Positions 57,868 through 64,000 of a stretch of 64,000 nt of DNA are shown one piece after another (position 1 is the first letter of the stretch; every line of letters starts with the position of its first letter). Source of the DNA: Ehretia macrophylla (taxonomy: Eukaryota > Streptophyta > Magnoliopsida > Boraginales > Ehretiaceae); NCBI GenBank assembly GCA_037974665.1, contig CM075771.1, forward strand, positions 2,169,994-2,233,993. The letters are read 5' to 3'. The notes under the pieces were generated by a model that did no database searches, was not told the DNA's origin, and saw only the letters and a list, made by a program, of their open reading frames with translations. The position numbers and the translations under genes are program-made.

Positions 57868-58265
57868 GCTCCGTTGCCCATAACTTTTGATCCGTAAGGA
57901 GTTACACGGTGAACACCATCCCGTTGGAAAGCTCTCCGAGAGCTCTACGACGATATAGCAAGCAAGCTTGCTGTGCCTTTTTTGGAGCCCAAAATCGAAC
58001 GTTTGCATCAGTTTCGGGCCACTTTTCTTATTAGGCTCTATTTTTTCGTCCCGGATCGTACGTCGTGAGCTGTTAAAAGGACGACAACCTTACTCGCGAG
58101 ACATTAGAGGGCCCTACAATGCGTCGATATCACGTCTTGCGAGAATGCTGCATTGTTGAAGCGGATGGGTTGTTGTTAAGCCCATTGGGCCTTATGAATA
58201 GGCCATCTCTCTAGGCTGGGACTGTGAACCGTTAACAAAAAATGGAATTCTACCCCCACCATGAC

Positions 58266-58384
58266 GGGCGCGATCATACCAGCACGAATGCCCCGGATCC
58301 CATCAGAACTCCGAAGTTAAGCGTGCTTGGGCGAGAGTAGTACTAGGATGGGTGATCCCTTGGGAAGTCCTCGTGTTGCACCCC
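58266..58384 (+). rRNA. 5S rRNA: 5S rRNA, copy 70 (A-type end)
   Basis: First gene right of the retrotransposon, full length. Differences: T4C, T21G, A27C, C91T, C95T. Confidence 0.95.
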
Positions 58385-58941
58385 CATTTTCAATTTTTTT
58401 TCCTCCGGTTAGGGTTGCAAGATACTTTATCCACCACAATTCTATTATCGAATCCCATGGCACCTTGGGCAAGACAACTTCACTTCACGTGGAGGCTGGG
58501 CCCGCAAACCGAGGGCGTAGGGCTTGTGACCAGGTCTCCGTCGCTTTGGTGCCCATAACTTTTGATCCGTAAGGAGTTACGCGGCGCACAGTATACCGTT
58601 GGAAAGCTCTCCGAGAGCTCTACGACGGGGGCAGCTAGCTTGCTCACTGTGCCCTTTTTGGAGCCCAAAATCGAACGTTTCCATCAGTTTCGGGCCACTT
58701 TTCTTATTAAGCTTTGTTCTCTCGTCCCGGATCGTACGTCGTGAGATGTTAAAAGGACGACAACCTTACTCGCGGGACATTAGAGGGCCCTACAATGCAT
58801 CGATATCACGTCTTGCGAGGATGCTGCGTTGTTGAAGCGGATGGGTTGTTCTTAAGCCCATTGGGACTTCTGAATGGGCCATCTCTCTAGGCTGGGACTG
58901 TGAACCGTTAACACAAAATGGAATTCTACCCCCACCATGAC

Positions 58942-59060
58942 GGGTGTGATCATACCAGTAGAAATGCACCGGATCCCATCAGAACTCCGAATTTAAGCGT
59001 GCTTGGGCGAGAGTAGTACTAGGATGGGTGACCCCCTGGGAAGTCCTCGTGTTGCATTCC
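58942..59060 (+). rRNA. 5S rRNA: 5S rRNA, copy 71 (B-like end)
   Basis: Full length. Differences: C6T, C18T, C20G, T21A, G51T (box A), C116T, C117T. Helix I keeps two G-U pairs. Confidence 0.94.
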
Positions 59061-59618
59061 CCTTCTCAATTTTTTTTTCCTTCGGTTAGGGTTGACAAGA
59101 TACTTTATCCACCACATTTCTATTATCGAATCCCACGGCACCTTGGGCAAGAGAACTTCACTTCACGTGGAGGCTGGGCCCACAAACCGAGGGCGTAGGG
59201 CTTATGACCAGGTCTCCGTCGCTCCGGTGCCCATAACTTTTGATCTGTAAGGAGTTACGCGGCGCACAGCAAACCGTTAGAAAGGTCTTCGAGAGCTCTA
59301 CGACGGGGCAGCAAGCTTGCTTGCTGTACGCTTTTTGGAGCCCAAAATCGAACGTTTTCATTAGTTTCAGACCACTTTTCATATTAAGCTCTATTTTTTC
59401 GTCCCGGATCGTACGTCGTGAGCTGTTAAAAGGATGACAACCTTACTCGCGGGACATTAGAGGGCCCTACAATGCGCCGATATCACGTCTTGCGAGGATG
59501 CTGCGTTGTTGAAGCGGATGGGTTGTTGTTAAGACCATTGGGCCTTCTGAATGTGCCATCTCTCTAGGCTGGGACTGTAAACCGTTAACACAAAAAGGAA
59601 TTCTACCCCTACCATGAC

Positions 59619-59737
59619 GGGTGCGATCATACCAGCACTAATGCAGCAGATCCTATCAGAACTCCGACGTAAAGCGTGCTTGGGCGAGAGTTGTACTGGG
59701 ATGGGTGATCCCCTAGGAAGTCCTCGTGTTGCACCCC
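59619..59737 (+). rRNA. 5S rRNA: 5S rRNA, copy 72 (A-type end)
   Basis: Full length. Differences: C28G, G30A, C36T, A50C and T53A (box A), A74T, A80G, C91T, G97A. Confidence 0.92.
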
Positions 59738-60293
59738 CTTTTCAATTTTTTTTCCTCTGGTTAGGGTTTCAAGATACTTTATCTACCACATTTCTATTAT
59801 TGAATCCCACGGCACCTTGGGCAAGACAACTTCACTTCACGTCGAGGCTGGGCCCGGAAACCGAGGGCGTAGGGCAAGTAACCAGGTCTCCGTCGCTCCG
59901 GTGCCCATAACTTTTGATTCGTAAGGAGTTACGCGGCGCACAGCATACTGTTGGAAAGCTCTCCGAGAGCTCTACGACGGGGGCAACAAGCTTGCTCGTT
60001 GTGCCCTTTTTGGAGCCCAAAATCGAACGTTTTCATCAGTTTCGGGCCACTTTTCTTATTAAGCTCTGTTTTTTCGTCGGGGATCGTACGTCGTGAGCTG
60101 TTAAAAGGACGACAACCTTACTCGCGGGACATTAGAGGGCCCTACAATGTGTCGATATCACGTCTTGCGAGGATGCTGCGTTGTTGAAGCGGATGGGTTG
60201 TTGTTAAGCTCATTGGGCCTTCTGAATGAGCCATCTCTCTAGGCTGGGACTGTGAACCGTTAACACAAAAAGGAATTCTACCCCCACCATGAC

Positions 60294-60412
60294 GGGTGCG
60301 ATCATACCAGCACTAATGCACCGAATCCCATCAGAACTCCGAAGTTAAGCGTGCTTGGGCGAGGGTAGTATTAGGATGGGTGACCCCTTGGGAAGTCCTA
60401 GTGTTGCACCCC
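60294..60412 (+). rRNA. 5S rRNA: 5S rRNA, copy 73 (A-type end)
   Basis: Full length. Differences: G31A, A71G (IE), C78T, C95T, C107A. Confidence 0.95.
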
Positions 60413-60968
60413 TGTTTTCAATTTTTTTTCCTTCGGTTAGGGTTGCAAGATACTTTATCCACCACATCTCTATTATGGAATCCCACAGCACCTTGGGCAA
60501 GACAACTTCACTTCAAGTGGAGGCTGGGCCCGCAAACCAAGGGCGTAGGGCTTGTGACCAGGTCTACGTCGTTCCGGTGCCTATGACTTTTGATCCGTAA
60601 GGAGTTACGCGATGCACAGCATACCGTTGGAAAGCACTCCGAGAGCTCTACGACGGGGGCAACATGCTTGCTCGCTGTGCCCTTTTTGAGCCCAAAATCG
60701 AACGTTTTCATCAGTTTCGGGCCACTTTTCTAATTAAGCTCTGTTTTTCCTTCCAGGATCGTACGTCGTGAGCTGTTAAAAGGAAGACAACCTTACTCGC
60801 GGGACATTAGAGGGCCCTACAATGCGTCGATATCACATCTTAAGAGTATGCTGCGTTGTTGAAGCGGATGGGTTGTTGTTACGCCCATTGGACCTTCTGA
60901 ATAGGCCATCTCTCAAGACTGGGACTGTGAACCGTTAACACAAAAAGGAATTCTACCCCCACCATGAC

Positions 60969-61087
60969 GGGTGCGATCATACCAGCACGAATGCACCGGA
61001 TCCCATCAGCACTCCGAAGTTAAGCGTGCTTGGGCGAGAGTAGTACTAGGATGGGTGACCCCCTGGGAAGTCCTCGTGTTGCACTCC
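60969..61087 (+). rRNA. 5S rRNA: 5S rRNA, copy 74 (B-type end)
   Basis: Full length with T21G, A42C and C117T only. The spacer after it lacks 10 bp at 61410/61411. Confidence 0.96.
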
Positions 61088-61634
61088 CCTTTTCAATTTT
61101 TTTTTCCTCCGGTTAGGGTTGCCATGATACTTTATCCACCACATTTCTATTATCGAATCCCACGGCACCTTGGGCAAGAGAACTTCGCTTCACGTGGAGG
61201 CTGGGCCCGCAAACCGAGGGCATAGGGCTTGTGACCAGGTCTCTGTCGCTCCGGTGCCCATAACTTTTGATCCGTAAGGAGTTACGCGGCGCACAGCATA
61301 CTGTTGGAAAGCTCTCCAACAGCTCTACGACGGGGGCAGAAAGCTTGCTTGCTATGACGTTTTTGGAGCCCAAAATCGAACGTATTAGTCAATTTCAGGC
61401 CACTTTTCTTGTTTTTCCGTCCTGGATCGTACGTCGTGAGCTGTTAAAAGGATGACAACCTTACTCGCGGGACATTAGAGGGCCCTACGATGCGTCGATA
61501 TCATGTCTTTCGAGGATGCTGCGTTGTTGTAGCGGATGGGTTGTTAAACCCATTGGGCTTTCTGAATGGGCCATCTCTCTAGGCTGGGACTGTGAACCGT
61601 TAACACAAAAAGGAATTCTACCCCAATAAATGAC

Positions 61635-61753
61635 TGGTGCGATCATACCAGCACTAATGCACCGGATCCCATCAGAACTCTGATGTTAAGCGTGCTTGGG
61701 CGAGAGTAGTACTACGATGGGTGACCCCATAGGAAATCCTCGTGTTGCACTCC
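61635..61753 (+). rRNA. 5S rRNA: 5S rRNA, copy 75 (B-type end)
   Basis: Full length. Differences: G1T, C47T, A50T, G81C, C95A and G97A (box C), G102A, C117T. Confidence 0.93.
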
Positions 61754-62310
61754 CCTTGTCAATTTTTGTTCCTTCGGTTAGGGTTGCCAAGATACTTTAT
61801 CTACCACATTTCTATTATCGATTCGCACGGCACCTTGGGGCAGAGGAGTTCGCTTCACGTCGAGGCTGGGCCCGAAAACCGAGGGCGTAGGGCTTGTGAC
61901 CAGGTCTCCGTCGCTCCGGTGCCCATAACTTTTGATCCGTAAGGAGTTACGCGACGCACAGTATACCGTTGGAAAGCTCTCAAAGAGTTCTACGACGGGG
62001 CAGCAAGTTTGCTTATTGTACCCTTTTTGGAGCCCAAAATCGAACGTTTTCATTAGTTTCGGGCCACTTTTCTTGTTAAGCTCTGTTTTTTCGTCCTGGA
62101 TCGTACGTCGTGAACTGTTAAAAGGACGACAACCTTACTCGCGGGAACTTAGAGGGCCTTACAATGCGTCGATATCACATCTTGCGAGGATGCTGCGTTG
62201 TTGAAACGGATGGCTTGTTGTTAAGCCCATTGGGCCTTCTGAATGGGCCATCTCCCTAGACTGGGACTGTGAACCGTTAACACAAAATGGAATTCTGCCA
62301 CCACCATGAC

Positions 62311-62429
62311 AGGTTCGATCATACCAGCACTAATGCACCGGATCCCATCAGAACTCCGAAGTTAAGCGTGCTTGGGCGAGAGTAGTACTAGGATGGGTGG
62401 CCCCGTGGGAAGTCCTCGTGTTGTACCCC
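62311..62429 (+). rRNA. 5S rRNA: 5S rRNA, copy 76 (C-type end)
   Basis: Full length. Differences: G1A, G5T, A90G and C95G (box C), C114T. Confidence 0.94.
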
Positions 62430-62987
62430 CCTTTTCAATTTTTTTTTCCTCTGGTTAGGGTTGCAAGATACTATATCGACCACATTTTTATTATCGAATC
62501 CCACAGCACCTTGGGGAAGACAACTTCGCTTTACGTGGAGGCTGGGCCCGCAAACCGAAGGCGTAGGGCTTGTGACCAGGTCTACGTCGCTCCAGTGCCC
62601 ATAACTTTTGATCCGTAAGGAGTTACGCGGCGTACAGCATACCGTTGGAAAGCTCTCCCAGAGCTCTACGACGGGGGCAGCAAGCTTGCTCGCTGTGCCC
62701 TTTTTCGAGCCCAAAATCGAACGTTTTCATCAGTTTCGGGCCACTTTTGTTATTAAGCTCTGTTTCTCCGTCCCAAATCGTACGTCGTGAGATGTTAAAA
62801 GGATGACAACCTTACTCGCGGGACATTAGAGGGCCCTACAATGCGTCGATATCAGGTCTTGCGAGGATGCTGCATTGTTGAAGTGGATGGGTTGTTGTTA
62901 AGCCCATTGGGCCTTCTGAATGGGCCATCTCTCTATGCTGGGACTGTGAACCGTTAACACAAAAAGGAATTCTACCCCCACCATGAC

Positions 62988-63106
62988 GTGTGCGATCATA
63001 CCAGCACTAATGCACCGGATCCCATCAGAACTCCGAAGTTAAGCGTGCGTGGGCGAGAGTAGTACTAGGATGGGTGACCCCCTGGGAAGTCCTCGTGTTG
63101 CACCCC
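62988..63106 (+). rRNA. 5S rRNA: 5S rRNA, copy 77 (A-type end)
   Basis: Full length with G2T and T62G only. Confidence 0.95.
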
Positions 63107-63662
63107 CTTTTCAATTTTTTTTCTTCCGGTTAGGGTTGCCAAGATACTTTATCCACCACATTTCAATTATCGAATCCCACGGCACCTTGGGCAAGACAAC
63201 TTCGCTTCACGTGGAGGCTGGGCCTGCAAACTGTGGGCGTAGGGCCTGTGACCAAGTCTCCGTCGCTCCGGTGCCCATAACTTTTGATCCGTAAGTAGTT
63301 ACGCGATGCACATCATACCGTTTGAAAGCACTCCGAGAGCTCTAGGACGGGGCAGCAAGAATGCTTGCTGTGCCTTTTTTGGAGCTGAAAATCGAATGTT
63401 TTCCTCAGTTTTGGGACACTTTTCTTATTAAGCTCTATTTTTTCGTCCCGGATCGTACGTCGTGAGCTGTTAAAAGGACGACAACCTTACTCGCGGGACA
63501 TTAGAGGGCCCTACAATGAGTCGATATCACATCTTGCGAGGATGCTGCGTTGTTGAAGCGGATGGGTTGTTGTTAAGCCTATTGGGCCTTCTGAATGGGC
63601 CATCTCCCTAGGCTGGGACTGTGAACCGTTAACACAAAAAGGAATTCTACCCCCACCATGAC

Positions 63663-63781
63663 GGGTGCGATTATGCCAGCACTGACGCACCGGATCCCAT
63701 CAGAACTCCGAAGTTAAGAGTGCTTGGGCGAGAGTAGTACTAGGATGGGTGACCCCCTGGGAATTCCTCGTGTTGCACCCC
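63663..63781 (+). rRNA. 5S rRNA: 5S rRNA, copy 78 (A-type end)
   Basis: Last gene in the window, full length. Differences: C10T, A13G, A22G, T24C, C57A (box A), G102T. Its spacer is cut by the window edge. Confidence 0.93.
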
Positions 63782-64000
63782 CTTTTAAATTTTTTTTCTT
63801 CCGGTTAGTGTTGCCAAGATACTTTATCCACCACATTTCTATTTCCGAATCCCACGGCACCTTGGGAAAGACAACTTCGCTTCACGTGGAGGCTGGGCCG
63901 CAAACCGAGGGCGCAGGGCTTGTGACTAGGTCTCCGTCCCTCCGGTGCCCATAACTTTTGATCCGATAGTAGTAACGCGACGCACAGCATACCGTTGGAA

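Larger units (their letters stand above)
57863..64000 (+). repeat. 5S rDNA tandem array, right part (copies 70-78)
   Basis: The array resumes immediately after the retrotransposon, in the middle of the spacer interrupted at 46321. Removing the 11,541-bp element and one 5-bp duplication leaves 675 bp between the starts of copies 69 and 70, which is the normal unit length. Nine genes follow at 666-677 bp spacing; the 666-bp interval has a 10-bp spacer deletion at 61410/61411. The window ends inside the spacer after copy 78. Confidence 0.97.

Noticed and set aside
1-64000. tRNA genes, 18S/25S rDNA or host protein-coding genes.
   Set aside because: None recognised; every position is accounted for by 5S units or the retrotransposon.

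Overview
The window is nuclear DNA from a flowering plant. Almost all of it is a head-to-tail tandem array of 5S ribosomal RNA genes, all on the + strand, with a repeat unit of about 677 bp: a 119-nt gene plus a spacer of about 558 bp. The 5S sequence is of plant type, with a pol III internal promoter (box A, intermediate element, box C) and T-runs just after the 3' end. The interrupting element is a plant chromovirus. I cannot name the genus from sequence alone.

Layout. Positions 1-46321 hold copies 1-69. Positions 46322-57862 hold one LTR retrotransposon of 11,541 bp (Ty3/gypsy chromovirus, Tekay/Del-like), inserted in the spacer after copy 69 and flanked by the 5-bp duplication CCGTC. Positions 57863-64000 resume the same spacer and hold copies 70-78. 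Both window ends lie inside spacers, so the array continues on both sides. Of 78 copies, 77 are full length or within 1 nt of it, and copy 3 is truncated. Apart from the retrotransposon there is no protein-coding gene; the many short open frames in the spacers do not look real.

Array structure. Copies fall into linked classes named here by their 3' end: A (GCACCCC), B (GCACTCC), C (GTACCCC) and D (GCCCTCC). The gene-end variant tends to travel with particular spacer variants. Monomer, dimer, trimer and seven-unit duplications are visible, the mark of unequal exchange. Many within-gene substitutions are C-to-T or G-to-A at CG and CTG/CAG sites, which suggests a methylated, partly decaying array. 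In every reported substitution, RNA position 1 is the first G of GGGTGCGATC and the reference is the consensus of this array.

Retrotransposon. The order is 5' LTR (3,397 bp), initiator-Met primer site, gag with two zinc knuckles, protease, reverse transcriptase, RNase H, integrase with a chromodomain-like C-terminus, polypurine tract, 3' LTR (3,454 bp). The coding region is broken by three stop codons and a frame-changing deletion at the protease/RT junction. The copy should therefore be unable to move itself. The two LTRs differ by about 2% (counted by eye) plus one 58-bp length difference.
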